Source: G963676655 sp963676655
GTDB taxonomy: Bacteria > Verrucomicrobiota > Lentisphaeria > Victivallales > Victivallaceae
DNA: 64,000 nt
Direction: 5' to 3'
NCBI GenBank assembly: GCA_963676655.2
Contig: CAXXKX010000002.1
Span: 806,001-870,000 of the forward strand
In this document: in pieces, positions 45,345-54,060 of the stretch
Layout: every line of letters starts with the position of its first letter
How positions within the stretch are numbered: the first letter of the stretch is position 1
Program-made: the position numbers and the translations under genes
Notes under the pieces: model-generated
Databases searched by the model: none
What the model saw: the letters and a program-made list of their open reading frames with translations, nothing else
Told to the model about the DNA's origin: nothing

Positions 45345-46540
45345 ATGAATCGCTTAACAGTTTTAATCATTTCAGTGGTAATGTTGGTAATTAATATCAG
45401 CTCATTCGCAGCGTCTTCGGACTCATTAATCGATAAATATCAAGCCAGTTGTAAAAAATATAGCGCTTTGCTAAAAAAACGCCGCTTAACTGGGGGCGTG
45501 TTTATGCCGAAGCTGGAAAAAAAATAAAGGCAGCCGAGGCAGAAAAAAACCGTTTAGCTAATCAATTGTGTGTTCAATTAATTGCAGAGAGAAAATCTGA
45601 GACAAAAGCAGCACCGGAAAAAGCGTTGGCAGCAGCAAAGCCTGAAATAACCAACAAAGAAGCGGCTCCTGAAAAAGATATAACAATGACGGGCAAAAAG
45701 ACTCCGGGGCAAAATGAGGGTTCATCTGATGAATTGGATAATACTTTGTCTGCAGCTTATTTTATAATGCCTAAGTATGATTATAAAAGTCGATCCAGAG
45801 ATTATAATCTTAATTTAAACCCTGAATTAGTTGATAAATTTCTTAACAAGAAAATCAAAATTACATCTGTTGTCTTACCATCTAATCCATCTTCAATAAG
45901 TAACTCCAGTACGAGACCTGGCTGGTTAATGAAATATCATATACTTGATATTCTCTTTGATGAGAAACCTTCATTTTCTTCCAGCATGTTTGCTATGTCG
46001 AGGTCTTCTAAATCACATTCTTCAGATCAATATAAGCCGATATATGCGACTGTTTCCGGAGTGTTGAAAAAGGGGAAATATAGAGGATATGAATTGTTGA
46101 ATGCGAAAATTGTGAGATATAAAACTCTTCCTGAAAGGGGGATGGCTTTGAATATTCCAAAAGATATAAGGTTCAACAAAAAATACAAAAACATATCTGG
46201 TTACCCTGATTTGGGAAATCCGGAATTTTTGATAATATCAAATTCTCAGAATAGTAAAAGAACAAAGGTTTTCTTAGATACTTCTTATCTGGATAACTAT
46301 TTACTTCTTGCTTCTTCATTAAATAAATATCTAGAGCCAAATAAAGACATGCAAATACAGGTGAGGGCAATTCCTGCAGATAGTTCCGGAGTATTTACAA
46401 AAGGAGTTATTACAGGCTGGAGGCGAATGGATTGCAGCTATGTTTTGGAAAAGCCAATGAGTACTGGATTTAGCAATACAACGTTTTCATTTAGGCGGCC
46501 GGAAAAGACAAATCATTTTCAAGCCAAGTTTGGTCGTTGA
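45345..46540 (+). CDS. secreted protein gene interrupted at an A8 tract (frameshift)
   Basis: A signal-peptide frame (MNRLTVLIISVVMLVINISS, cleavage near SFAAS) runs 60 codons and stops at TAA 45525-45527, directly after eight A residues (45517-45524). The -1 frame is open across that point: KLEKK continues as IKAAEAEKNRLANQL and on to 46540. The combined product would have an export signal, a Lys/Glu coiled-coil stretch and a C-terminal domain of about 270 residues containing YFIMPKYDYKSRSRDYNLNL. Either one A has been lost, or transcriptional slippage or -1 frameshifting on A8 restores the frame. Good promoter and RBS are retained. Family unknown. Confidence 0.65.
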
Positions 46541-46579
46541 GTAAGTATTGATTTTTATATATGTTTGCTTGTCGTATAT

Positions 46580-46674
46580 TATTTTATCGTAATTATTTAT
46601 AGCAAGACAATCACTCTATACAAACTCATATTGAAACCTGTAATCTTATAGGAAAATATGCTTGGCAGCTTTAT
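46580..46674 (+). repeat. MITE-like dispersed repeat, copy E (diverged)
   Basis: Recognisable from ATCGTAATTATTTATAGCAAG through AATCTTATAGGAAAATATG to GCAGCTTTAT. More mutated than copies A and D. It fills the gap between the interrupted gene and the first lipoprotein gene. Confidence 0.6.
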
Positions 46675-46695
46675 AGGTAACATGAGAGTAAAAAA

Positions 46696-47247
46696 ATGTT
46701 AAAAAAAAGTTGGTTTCTGCTGTTTTTTCTGCCGTTTTTGACTGGTTGTATGAATACATATAACTATCAATTAATTGCTCCGGTTAAAAACAATACTTAT
46801 CCTGTCCTGAATGTTAAGTTACTGTATAAGTATATTGATGATAATATTACCGGAAAAGGATGTGATTATACCAAGGAGACCATCAATTTATTTGACCGCA
46901 AAATGATATTCAGGTTTCCCCGTGACAGACGGATATTATCATTCCGGGCCATAATCGAACCTTTCTATGATCCGAGAATGAATAAAAACGGAAAGAAAGT
47001 AAGTGAATATAGAATATTTACCTATGGCTGTCATAAGCTTGGAGGAATTCGATGGTTGAATTGTAATGAAAAAGAGCTGAGTAAAGTATTTTCCAAAGTC
47101 GGAAGCAATGATACCGTCTGGATAATTGCGAAAGGAACTTTCGGTATACCTGAAAATATTTATGATCTGGACGACCCTTATGCGTTACTGAGAACAACCG
47201 AGGTTACAGGTTTTTTCATCGACAAAAAATATAATTTTCCCAAATAA
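46696..47247 (+). CDS. small lipoprotein, paralogue family member 1
   Basis: A 183-residue protein with a lipobox signal peptide (FLPFLTGC, Cys about 18). It shares an ordered set of motifs with the next two genes: YPVLN, a phrase like ILSFRA, YRIF, a WLN/WVN block, VWIIAKG and DPYALLRTTEVTGFF. It is the most diverged of the three. Function unknown. It is preceded by AT-rich sequence and the MITE-like copy E. Confidence 0.75.
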   Translation: MLKKSWFLLFFLPFLTGCMNTYNYQLIAPVKNNTYPVLNVKLLYKYIDDNITGKGCDYTKETINLFDRKMIFRFPRDRRILSFRAIIEPFYDPRMNKNGKKVSEYRIFTYGCHKLGGIRWLNCNEKELSKVFSKVGSNDTVWIIAKGTFGIPENIYDLDDPYALLRTTEVTGFFIDKKYNFPK

Positions 47248-47291
47248 ACTTTGTTTTATGTTATTGAGCGCTTAATTCCAGGGAGTATACT

Positions 47292-47879
47292 ATGTATTTA
47301 TTAATGGAGAGAAAGAAATTTATAATTTTGTATATTTCTTTCATTATTGTTCTTATCTTGTCCGGTTGCAGATCGGGGAATCAGTATAAAATCATTGAAT
47401 CAGGTATTAATGACTACCCGGTTCTTAATGATAATTTTATTTTTGAATATATTGAAAATAATCCATTTAAATTTAAACTGTCTGATGACTTTGGTTTTGA
47501 TAAAGTTAGCTATAGTCATGAAGATCAACAAACAGTTGCTTTTCCCACAAATAATAAAACCATTTTATTTCGCGCCATGGTAAGGCTTTTCAAATATGAT
47601 GACTTGGGATATATTCCGGGCGTGCCGAATAAAACGAAAGTATATAGGATTTTTACTACAAATAAGCCATATAGTGGTGGTTTGAAATGGGTAAATTACG
47701 ACAAGCCTGCATTAGATGAAATATTTGCCAAAGCAGGTAAACATCGTTCTGTATGGATCATTGCCGATGGAATAATAGGGAGAGTTTTATTTGATTATGG
47801 CAGAAATCCAAAGGTTGACCCTTATGCAGCGATCAAAACGACAAAAATAATCGGGTTTTATTTTGAAAAAAATGAGTAA
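47292..47879 (+). CDS. small lipoprotein, paralogue family member 2
   Basis: A 195-residue lipoprotein (LILSGC, Cys about 26). It is highly similar along its full length to the following gene, including the phrases GNQYKIIESGINDYPVLND, KTILFRAMV, AKAGKHRSVWIIADG and KVDPYAAIKTTKIIGFYFEK. The upstream sequence GGAGTATACTATG is also shared, so the duplication included the ribosome binding site. The region of greatest difference is residues about 50-80, suggesting that this part diversifies. Function unknown. Confidence 0.8.
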   Translation: MYLLMERKKFIILYISFIIVLILSGCRSGNQYKIIESGINDYPVLNDNFIFEYIENNPFKFKLSDDFGFDKVSYSHEDQQTVAFPTNNKTILFRAMVRLFKYDDLGYIPGVPNKTKVYRIFTTNKPYSGGLKWVNYDKPALDEIFAKAGKHRSVWIIADGIIGRVLFDYGRNPKVDPYAAIKTTKIIGFYFEKNE

Positions 47880-48014
47880 TGCGGTTGGAACCAGAAACCA
47901 TCGGGTTCTGAAAGTGGTACATGGAAACAATAAAGCTATGTTAATACCCGCTAAAATCAAGTTGAGATGCTGTTGTGTACAATCAATATGTTAATAAATT
48001 CCGAGGAGTATACT

Positions 48015-48602
48015 ATGCATTTATTAATAAAGTTAACGAAAATTATATTCTTGTATATCTCTGTTATTATTGTTCTTATCTTGTCCGGTTGCAGATCGGG
48101 GAATCAGTATAAAATCATTGAATCAGGTATTAATGACTATCCGGTTCTTAATGATCATTTGATTGACGAATATACTAAAAATAATCCCGTTAAATTAAAA
48201 CAGTCTAATAAGTTTGTTTTGGATAAAGTTTCCGATAGTTTAGAAGATGAACATATAATTGATTTTCCCCCAAATAATAAAACCATTTTATTTCGCGCCA
48301 TGGTAAAGCTTTTCAAATACGATGACTGGGGATACATCCCGGGTGTACCGAAAAAAACTAAAGTATATAGAATTTTTGTTCCGGGTAGCTCCGGTTATGT
48401 TGGTTTGAAATGGGTAAATTACGACAAACCTGCATTAGATCAAATATTTGCCAAAGCAGGAAAGCATCGTTCTGTATGGATTATTGCCGATGGAGTAATA
48501 GGGAGCGTTGGATTTCCATATTGCTCAGATCCAAAGGTTGACCCTTATGCTGCGATCAAAACGACAAAAATAATCGGGTTTTATTTTGAAAAAAGTGAGT
48601 GA
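48015..48602 (+). CDS. small lipoprotein, paralogue family member 3 (tandem duplicate)
   Basis: A 195-residue lipoprotein, same length as the preceding copy and nearly identical in its C-terminal two thirds. ATG 48015 is chosen because GAGGAGTATACTATG matches the RBS-start context of the upstream copy; an in-frame start at 47967 lies in unrelated sequence. The lipobox is LILSGC. Differences concentrate at residues about 48-80 and in the FVPGSSGYVG segment. A hairpin terminator follows at 48654-48682. Confidence 0.8.
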   Translation: MHLLIKLTKIIFLYISVIIVLILSGCRSGNQYKIIESGINDYPVLNDHLIDEYTKNNPVKLKQSNKFVLDKVSDSLEDEHIIDFPPNNKTILFRAMVKLFKYDDWGYIPGVPKKTKVYRIFVPGSSGYVGLKWVNYDKPALDQIFAKAGKHRSVWIIADGVIGSVGFPYCSDPKVDPYAAIKTTKIIGFYFEKSE

Positions 48603-48653
48603 TATTTCAACTTGTGTTTATTCTTGTAATAGCCATTGTAACGATTAAAGAGG

Positions 48654-48682
48654 GTAAGACTCTCCGTTTGGTTGAGTCTTAC
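48654..48682. terminator. hairpin terminator between convergent genes
   Basis: Perfect 9-bp stem GTAAGACTC / GAGTCTTAC with an 11-nt loop. It is followed by TAATTTT on the plus strand. It lies between the lipoprotein and DUF4838 stops; weak T-tract, so strength is uncertain. Confidence 0.6.
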
Positions 48683-48703
48683 TAATTTTCCCTTGGAATA
48701 GCC

Positions 48704-51499
48704 TTATTTTTTCAGTTTATAGAGAAATAAGTTGTCGACAAAACAGGAGTCCTGCGGACTCTGGCCGGAAACCGCGATACAATAGACCAGTTGGTCCGCT
48801 CCGGCCGGAACCGTCAGGATTCCGGCTACTTTGGCCCATTCAGCCTTGCCGGACGGGAAAAAGCAACGTTGAAGAGCCGGAGCCATGAAAACCCCTTTTG
48901 CCCGCCAGCTTACCGTCAGGCCGCAAAGTCCGCCGCCGGTATTGTAACAGTCGAATCCCGCCAGGTACTTTTCGCCGGGTTTGACTTTAAAAAAGCGGTT
49001 AAGGCTGCCGCTTTTTATATCGGTGAATTTGACCGATGTTTTGCCGGAAAGAGTTTTGGTGTTACAGAGGCTAACTTTGGCTTTAATTGATCTGGGCCAG
49101 ACCCCGAATGTCGAGTCTTTAAGGTTATTGAGTCCTTCAAAACCGGGACGTGGAATCAGGTTTTTAATACTTCCATTATCGGCCTGAATCTGTGCCGCTT
49201 TGAGCAGTTCACGATCCTCTTGACTGACTTCTGCCGGTTTACTCAAGTCAATCAGTTTGCCTTTGCTGTCAGTGATTCTCAACCAGAAGCCCCAACGTTT
49301 CAACGGCGATTCGTGATTCTGGGCAACCATTACGGTGATTATATTTTCTCCTGCCTGCAGCCGGACATTTACCTGACGTTTGTCCGGGCAGTCCGCGTCC
49401 ATGCCTTCCCGGTAATAGACTAGCCGGTCATTCAACCATATTTTAAATGGATTGAAGCTGTCGGTTCTAAGCTGGACGATTTGCGGCATTCTTGAGTTTA
49501 CCGTGGTAACGGCGTAGGCATAATAAACGTTATTGGCGGCTCTTTCCTGTTTGAACGCGGCCCGGAAATCAATAAATCCTTCAGGCGAAAGGTATGGTTT
49601 GGTTTTTACCAACTGCTTATCCAGATAAAATTTGCCATTTTTCACGGCCAAAGGTTTGGCTACAACCACGCCGTCACGTTTATTATTATCAAACGGACCC
49701 ACCAACTGCCAGTTGCGGATAAAGCCCATTTGTTTGTAAAATACTTTTGCCATATTCTTTTTGACCGCGGTGGTAATGCGTCGTTTTGCATCTACGGTTT
49801 CAAGATAGAATTTATTTTCTTTACCAAGTTTGTCGATGGCGTCGTATATCTTTGCGGCATCTTGACAAGAGAGCTTGTAATCGCGCTTTTTCAGGTTCCA
49901 GATAAAATGGAGGTACTGTTCCAGATAATTTTGCGAAAGGTTAACCATTTCCAATCGTTTCTGAATCATTGCATCGGATTTTTTGCCAATAGCGATGGCC
50001 TGATTTAAGTAGTTTCCGGCATTTTTAATCATTTGCGGAGTAAAGAGCCGGTCATATCCGGCTATGCCGAAACGAATATCGTCTTTACACTCGGTTACTT
50101 TCGCCAGAGTAAGATAATATTGATTCATCGCTTTTCCGGCTGGACCGAAAAATTTATCGCACATATCTGCCAGTTCTTTTTCCGGATCGAGATCAGGGTT
50201 GGCCCGGAAACGCGCCTCCATATAGCGATTGACAAAGAGCGTCGCGTCGCCTCGCGGGCCCTGGTCGTTAATTACGCCTTTGATTCCCATATCATATTGT
50301 TTTTTCAGTGCCTGCGCTCTGACCAGATAAGTTGGGCAGGGCAGACTGCCGGTCCAGGATACCGGGTCATATTCATAGGCATACATATTTGAACACACTT
50401 GCTGCCATTTTTTAAGCAACTGCCAGTATTCCTGCGACGACGGGACTTGTTCATCCGGCATCAAGTGAATTAAGCTTGAAGAATCGCGGGTATATGGAAC
50501 AAAAATGTTTTTGTGCAATTCGATTGTTGGCGGCAGTTTCTTGTTGGCATAGGCATAAAACCCGATTTTTTTATCGGGATATGTTTTTTCGATCCGCTTA
50601 GCCACATAATTCGCAAAGGCGGCAACTCTGTTGCTGACACAAGGATAACCTTTGGATATTTCACCGGGATTATCGAGTTTTTTACAATTTTCGCATTGGC
50701 AATGATCGAAATTATCAGCCGGGTCCATTGGAAAACTCGCCGCCGTCGGACGTTTTTTAAAATACTCCAGTGCTTTCTTGACCATCAACTCCCGCACTTC
50801 CGGGTTGGTCGTACAAAGCTGAGTCGGTCGGCGTTTGCCGCCTATCAGTGCATAATATTCAGGATGACTGCTGAAATATTCACCGGGAGGGATGGCGTAA
50901 AGCCAGTAATGTTGAGCAGAGAGCCACTGTTTTGCCGCCCGGCGATTACGGCGCCGCCAGTCAGGATGGTCTTTGCCCTGCCGCCAGGAGCTCTCGACCC
51001 GGCTGTCAAAACCGGATTTAATCAATTCCTGTCCGACTGGTAACGACAAAGCAGACTTCCGTGGAATAACTTCTCCCATTTTTCCGGGCATGACCCAGCG
51101 GCAGCCCCATTTATCCAGAATCATATACAAGCCGTTGATAATGCCCAGAGAGTCCGAGGCCTTGAGGACAATAGCCCGGGGCGAAACATCAATGATACAG
51201 TCTTGTATTGAGCCGGTTTGTTTTGCAGGTAATACTTCCGCCTGGAGAGGAATGAGTCCGTCAGCGGCGACAGTCGGCAGCGGTTTTCCGGTTATTTCTT
51301 TGAAATATTGCTTGAAATCAGCAATGGTTGAGGTGTTGAGATGATGTTTGCCGCCTGGAAATTTATCAAGGCCCATGTCGAGATAAATTTTTGCTTTGCC
51401 CTGAGAAAAGATGTCAACACTTTTATTGGCCGCACAAATTTGCCAACCGCAACAGAGGATAAATAATACAGCTGAAATTATTCTGAATAGCTTGTTCAA
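48704..51499 (-). CDS. secreted DUF4838-domain protein with C-terminal carbohydrate-binding-like modules
   Basis: About 931 residues from a TTG start at 51497-51499 that has GGAG 8 bp upstream and directly begins a signal peptide (KLFRIISAVLFILCCGWQIC). The N-terminal alpha/beta domain precedes a DUF4838 region (about 190-540) with SFPMDPADNFDHCQCENC and GFYAYANKKLPPTI, typical of this glycoside-hydrolase-like family. The last 330 residues look like two beta-sandwich modules (e.g. FNPFKIWLNDRLVYYREGM). The upstream gene on the same strand is a pseudopilin, an order repeated at 57972-61249. DUF4838 proteins are thought to act on polysaccharides; substrate unknown. Confidence 0.88.
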   Translation of the reverse strand: MNKLFRIISAVLFILCCGWQICAANKSVDIFSQGKAKIYLDMGLDKFPGGKHHLNTSTIADFKQYFKEITGKPLPTVAADGLIPLQAEVLPAKQTGSIQDCIIDVSPRAIVLKASDSLGIINGLYMILDKWGCRWVMPGKMGEVIPRKSALSLPVGQELIKSGFDSRVESSWRQGKDHPDWRRRNRRAAKQWLSAQHYWLYAIPPGEYFSSHPEYYALIGGKRRPTQLCTTNPEVRELMVKKALEYFKKRPTAASFPMDPADNFDHCQCENCKKLDNPGEISKGYPCVSNRVAAFANYVAKRIEKTYPDKKIGFYAYANKKLPPTIELHKNIFVPYTRDSSSLIHLMPDEQVPSSQEYWQLLKKWQQVCSNMYAYEYDPVSWTGSLPCPTYLVRAQALKKQYDMGIKGVINDQGPRGDATLFVNRYMEARFRANPDLDPEKELADMCDKFFGPAGKAMNQYYLTLAKVTECKDDIRFGIAGYDRLFTPQMIKNAGNYLNQAIAIGKKSDAMIQKRLEMVNLSQNYLEQYLHFIWNLKKRDYKLSCQDAAKIYDAIDKLGKENKFYLETVDAKRRITTAVKKNMAKVFYKQMGFIRNWQLVGPFDNNKRDGVVVAKPLAVKNGKFYLDKQLVKTKPYLSPEGFIDFRAAFKQERAANNVYYAYAVTTVNSRMPQIVQLRTDSFNPFKIWLNDRLVYYREGMDADCPDKRQVNVRLQAGENIITVMVAQNHESPLKRWGFWLRITDSKGKLIDLSKPAEVSQEDRELLKAAQIQADNGSIKNLIPRPGFEGLNNLKDSTFGVWPRSIKAKVSLCNTKTLSGKTSVKFTDIKSGSLNRFFKVKPGEKYLAGFDCYNTGGGLCGLTVSWRAKGVFMAPALQRCFFPSGKAEWAKVAGILTVPAGADQLVYCIAVSGQSPQDSCFVDNLFLYKLKK

Positions 51500-51555
51500 A
51501 TCAGATACTCCATTTATTTGTGGAAATAAAACGATACGAAACAGTGGTTTCATAT

Positions 51556-52239
51556 TTATTTATAATTCCAGTATTTATTGTAATACGTGTTTCCGATGTT
51601 GGCATTAATATTGTTGGCGTCGTCACTGCCGACGTGCCCGTCGATAAATGCCACCGTAGCTCTTTTGCCGTTGTTATGGCGATTGCCGGGAAGGTTTTGC
51701 CCAGCGACAGTTCCGTAGGGACTGACGCCATTGGAACCCAGGCTTTCAACCGCCACCATGGTTTTACTCGGCCATTTGACCTGAGTATTTTTTGTGTTCC
51801 AGTATCCAACCTGAAGCCAGTAATGATATGCGTAGGACCATATATAACCGGCCGGAGGCGCTACCGCCGCATAAGTCATTGCGTCGCGATGGGCTGGATT
51901 GTTTACGGTATTTGACGGGCAGTCGAATACCTTTGACATTTTTGCATTTGGCTGTGATGCCGGATCGATATGCACATATTTGGCGATCGAGCCCATCCAG
52001 AATAATGAACCGGAATATCCCGGATACGGTCCCCATAACCGCGGAAAGAATCCGTTGTTATCCGAATTGTACATGACAAATGCCAAACCGATTTGTTTCA
52101 TATTGGCTTTACATTTAATTTCTTTCGCCTTTTCACGCGCCTGATTCAAAGCTGGCAGCAGCATTGACGCGAGAATTGCAATTATGGCGATCACAACCAG
52201 CAGTTCGATCAATGTGAATTTTTTCCCTCTACTTTTCAT
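51556..52239 (-). CDS. prepilin-type cleavage/methylation protein with H-X9-DG C-terminus
   Basis: A 227-residue pseudopilin. The leader MKSRGKK precedes FTLIELLVVIAIIAILASML, with Glu at +5. The first helix continues as LPALNQAREKAKEIKCKANM. The C-terminal RHNNGKRATVAFIDGHVG is the H-X9-DG motif region typical of the abundant pseudopilins of Lentisphaerota and Planctomycetota. The residue before the leader-helix junction is Lys rather than Gly. GGAAAGGTGATG precedes the start. It is followed 56 bp later by the DUF4838 gene on the same strand, so the two are likely co-transcribed. Confidence 0.92.
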   Translation of the reverse strand: MKSRGKKFTLIELLVVIAIIAILASMLLPALNQAREKAKEIKCKANMKQIGLAFVMYNSDNNGFFPRLWGPYPGYSGSLFWMGSIAKYVHIDPASQPNAKMSKVFDCPSNTVNNPAHRDAMTYAAVAPPAGYIWSYAYHYWLQVGYWNTKNTQVKWPSKTMVAVESLGSNGVSPYGTVAGQNLPGNRHNNGKRATVAFIDGHVGSDDANNINANIGNTYYNKYWNYK

Positions 52240-52284
52240 TTCATCACCTTTCCGTTTTATTCGTTAATTGTTTGTATAAAAATT

Positions 52285-52385
52285 GATAAGCGGTCAAGCT
52301 TATTTTTCTATAAGATCACAGACTTTGATTTATGTTCAAATACTGCGGTTATCCTGTTATAGATAATTATGATCAAGAACTTATC
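52285..52385 (-). repeat. MITE-like dispersed repeat, copy D (best preserved)
   Basis: Bounded by GATAAG and CTTATC. The terminal inverted repeats run GATAAGCGGTCAAGCTTAT and, from the other end, GATAAGTTCTTGATCATAAT, both continuing to a shared TCTATAA. It sits between the GH1 stop and the pseudopilin start, so it lies in the leader or promoter region of the pseudopilin-DUF4838 operon. Confidence 0.8.
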
Positions 52386-52432
52386 AGCATATTGTTTCAG
52401 TTATTTCCTTCCTTTTTCTTTGTTGACCTTGA

Positions 52433-53767
52433 TCAGCATACTGCATTTTCTTTGATAATTCTCTGGTAATAATACCAACTGCCCCGTCTAGTTCTGGTTT
52501 TTTCCTGTGAATCGAAATCAACCCGGTTCAGGCCGAATTTGAATTTGTAGGCTTTCCGGCATTCAAAAGTGTCCAGGTGCGACCAGTAATAATACCCCAT
52601 GACATTAACCCCGCTTTGTGAGGCCCTTGAAATGCTCCGTAAATGCTCCTGAATAAATTGTTCTCTTGCCCGGTCTTCAACTCCGGCATCTTCCAGGCCG
52701 ATACCGTTTTCTGTGACATAGACGAGCGGATTGTTATATTTCTTTTTGATATAAACAAGGCTGTCATATAGTCCCTGAGGGTATATCCTGAAGCCGTAGT
52801 CGGTCTGAACATAAAAGTTTTCTACTGAAGTCGAATCCAGTCTGGTTCCCGCTTCGTGTTTGATCGCACCCGGATTGTAGTAGTTGATGCCGATAAAATC
52901 AACCGGGATAAAATTCTCTTGCAATGCTCCGGCAAAGTCTTGCGGCATGACTTCACTGAATTGCGGGTATGCTAAGATTGATTCAGGATATTTTCCTTCA
53001 AAAAACGGTCTCAGCCACCAGTTGCAAACAATGTCCACCTGTCTGGTCGCGGCCGCCTGATCTTCCGGTCTTCCGGTCGCGGAGTACATGGGGACGAACG
53101 CAACCACTGCTCCGATCTTGCCGTCCAGGTGCATTTCACGGTATATTTTGATCGCTTTATAGTGCATTAAAATTAAATTATGCGCTACCTGGAGCGCTTC
53201 CTGTAAATTTGCGTGGAACGGCGGAAAGCCTGCCGTCTCATAACTGGAAAACGAAATGACGCTTGGCTCGTTCATCGTGCTCCATAATTTGACCCTGTCC
53301 CCGAAATGGGTAAAACAGGTTTCAGCATAACGGCAGAACATTTCGATGACCTCCGGATTTAACAATCCTCCCATATCTTCAATGTATTGAGGTAAATCCC
53401 AGTGGTAAAGATCGACAAAAGGCTCGATGCCGTTTGCCAGCAGAGTGTCGATGACATCATTATAAAATTTAATTCCCTCAAGATTTACCGCGTCCATGTT
53501 CTCAGGAAATATTCTGCCCCATGAAATTGAAAACCGGAAGGAAGTCAAGCCCAGCTCTTTCATGTCTGCAATGTCCTGTTTATAATGATAGAAGAAGTCC
53601 GCGCCGTCATCAGGACTTTTGCCGCCTTCAAAGTCCTCCGGGAGTTTCCGGCAAAGCGCGTCCCAGATATTCAGGCCTTTGCCGCTGTCATAAGCGGCGC
53701 CTTCAATTTGAAATGACGCGGTTGCGGTTCCCCACAGGAAGTTTTCCGGAAACATAAAATCAATCAT
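52433..53767 (-). CDS. glycoside hydrolase family 1 beta-glucosidase
   Basis: A 444-residue cytoplasmic GH1 enzyme. FPENFLWGTATASFQIEGA (about 5-24) is the family N-terminal signature. The acid/base Glu is in STMNEPSV (near 162-169) and the nucleophile Glu in YVTENG (near 352-357); GYYYWSHLDTFE is the usual GYFxWSxxDxFE aglycone-site motif. It hydrolyses beta-glucosides or related beta-glycosides after uptake. ATG 53767 gives the normal length; a TTG 45 bp earlier is an alternative, and no strong RBS is seen. A perfect promoter lies upstream, and a GntR/LacI regulator gene is divergent. Confidence 0.95.
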   Translation of the reverse strand: MIDFMFPENFLWGTATASFQIEGAAYDSGKGLNIWDALCRKLPEDFEGGKSPDDGADFFYHYKQDIADMKELGLTSFRFSISWGRIFPENMDAVNLEGIKFYNDVIDTLLANGIEPFVDLYHWDLPQYIEDMGGLLNPEVIEMFCRYAETCFTHFGDRVKLWSTMNEPSVISFSSYETAGFPPFHANLQEALQVAHNLILMHYKAIKIYREMHLDGKIGAVVAFVPMYSATGRPEDQAAATRQVDIVCNWWLRPFFEGKYPESILAYPQFSEVMPQDFAGALQENFIPVDFIGINYYNPGAIKHEAGTRLDSTSVENFYVQTDYGFRIYPQGLYDSLVYIKKKYNNPLVYVTENGIGLEDAGVEDRAREQFIQEHLRSISRASQSGVNVMGYYYWSHLDTFECRKAYKFKFGLNRVDFDSQEKTRTRRGSWYYYQRIIKENAVC

Positions 53768-53869
53768 ATTTTTTAAGTCTTTATTTTTAGTATTTATTAT
53801 CGGTATAAGCAAATAATAAAGTTTGTTTTAATGTTTTTTATTTATATTAAAAAATTGCTTATGTCAGCT

Positions 53870-53898
53870 ATTATATAGGATTAAAATATTTTTGTCAA
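53870..53898 (-). promoter_or_regulatory. consensus sigma-70 promoter for the GH1 gene
   Basis: On the minus strand TTGACA (53898-53893), 17 bp, TATAAT (53875-53870). Both hexamers are perfect consensus. Confidence 0.75.
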
Positions 53899-53943
53899 GT
53901 ATGAAAATTATAAAAAACATAGAAAAATATTAAAAATATATAA

Positions 53944-53963
53944 TTAAAAAACATATTTTTTAA
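53944..53963. promoter_or_regulatory. candidate operator in the GH1/regulator divergent region
   Basis: TTAAAAAA-CATA-TTTTTTAA, a perfect 8-bp inverted repeat. It lies between the two divergent promoters, with related AAAAAACATA and TATGTTTTTTT sequences nearby (53912-53921 and 53967-53977). AT-richness makes chance matches easier. Confidence 0.4.
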
Positions 53964-53982
53964 TATTATGTTTTTTTAATGC

Positions 53983-54010
53983 TTGAATTTTATCGTTTAC
54001 GCATTATAAT
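53983..54010 (+). promoter_or_regulatory. promoter for the GntR/LacI-type regulator
   Basis: TTGAAT (53983-53988), 16 bp, TATAAT (54005-54010). Start codon at 54061. Confidence 0.5.
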
Positions 54011-54060
54011 ATATTGAAAGAAGACAAAAGACAGGGATAATTGTATATCAGGAAAAATAA

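Noticed and set aside
45566..46540. Independent gene starting at TTG 45566
   Set aside because: No ribosome binding site, and the frame is open upstream to the A8 tract, fitting the C-terminal part of the frameshifted secreted protein.
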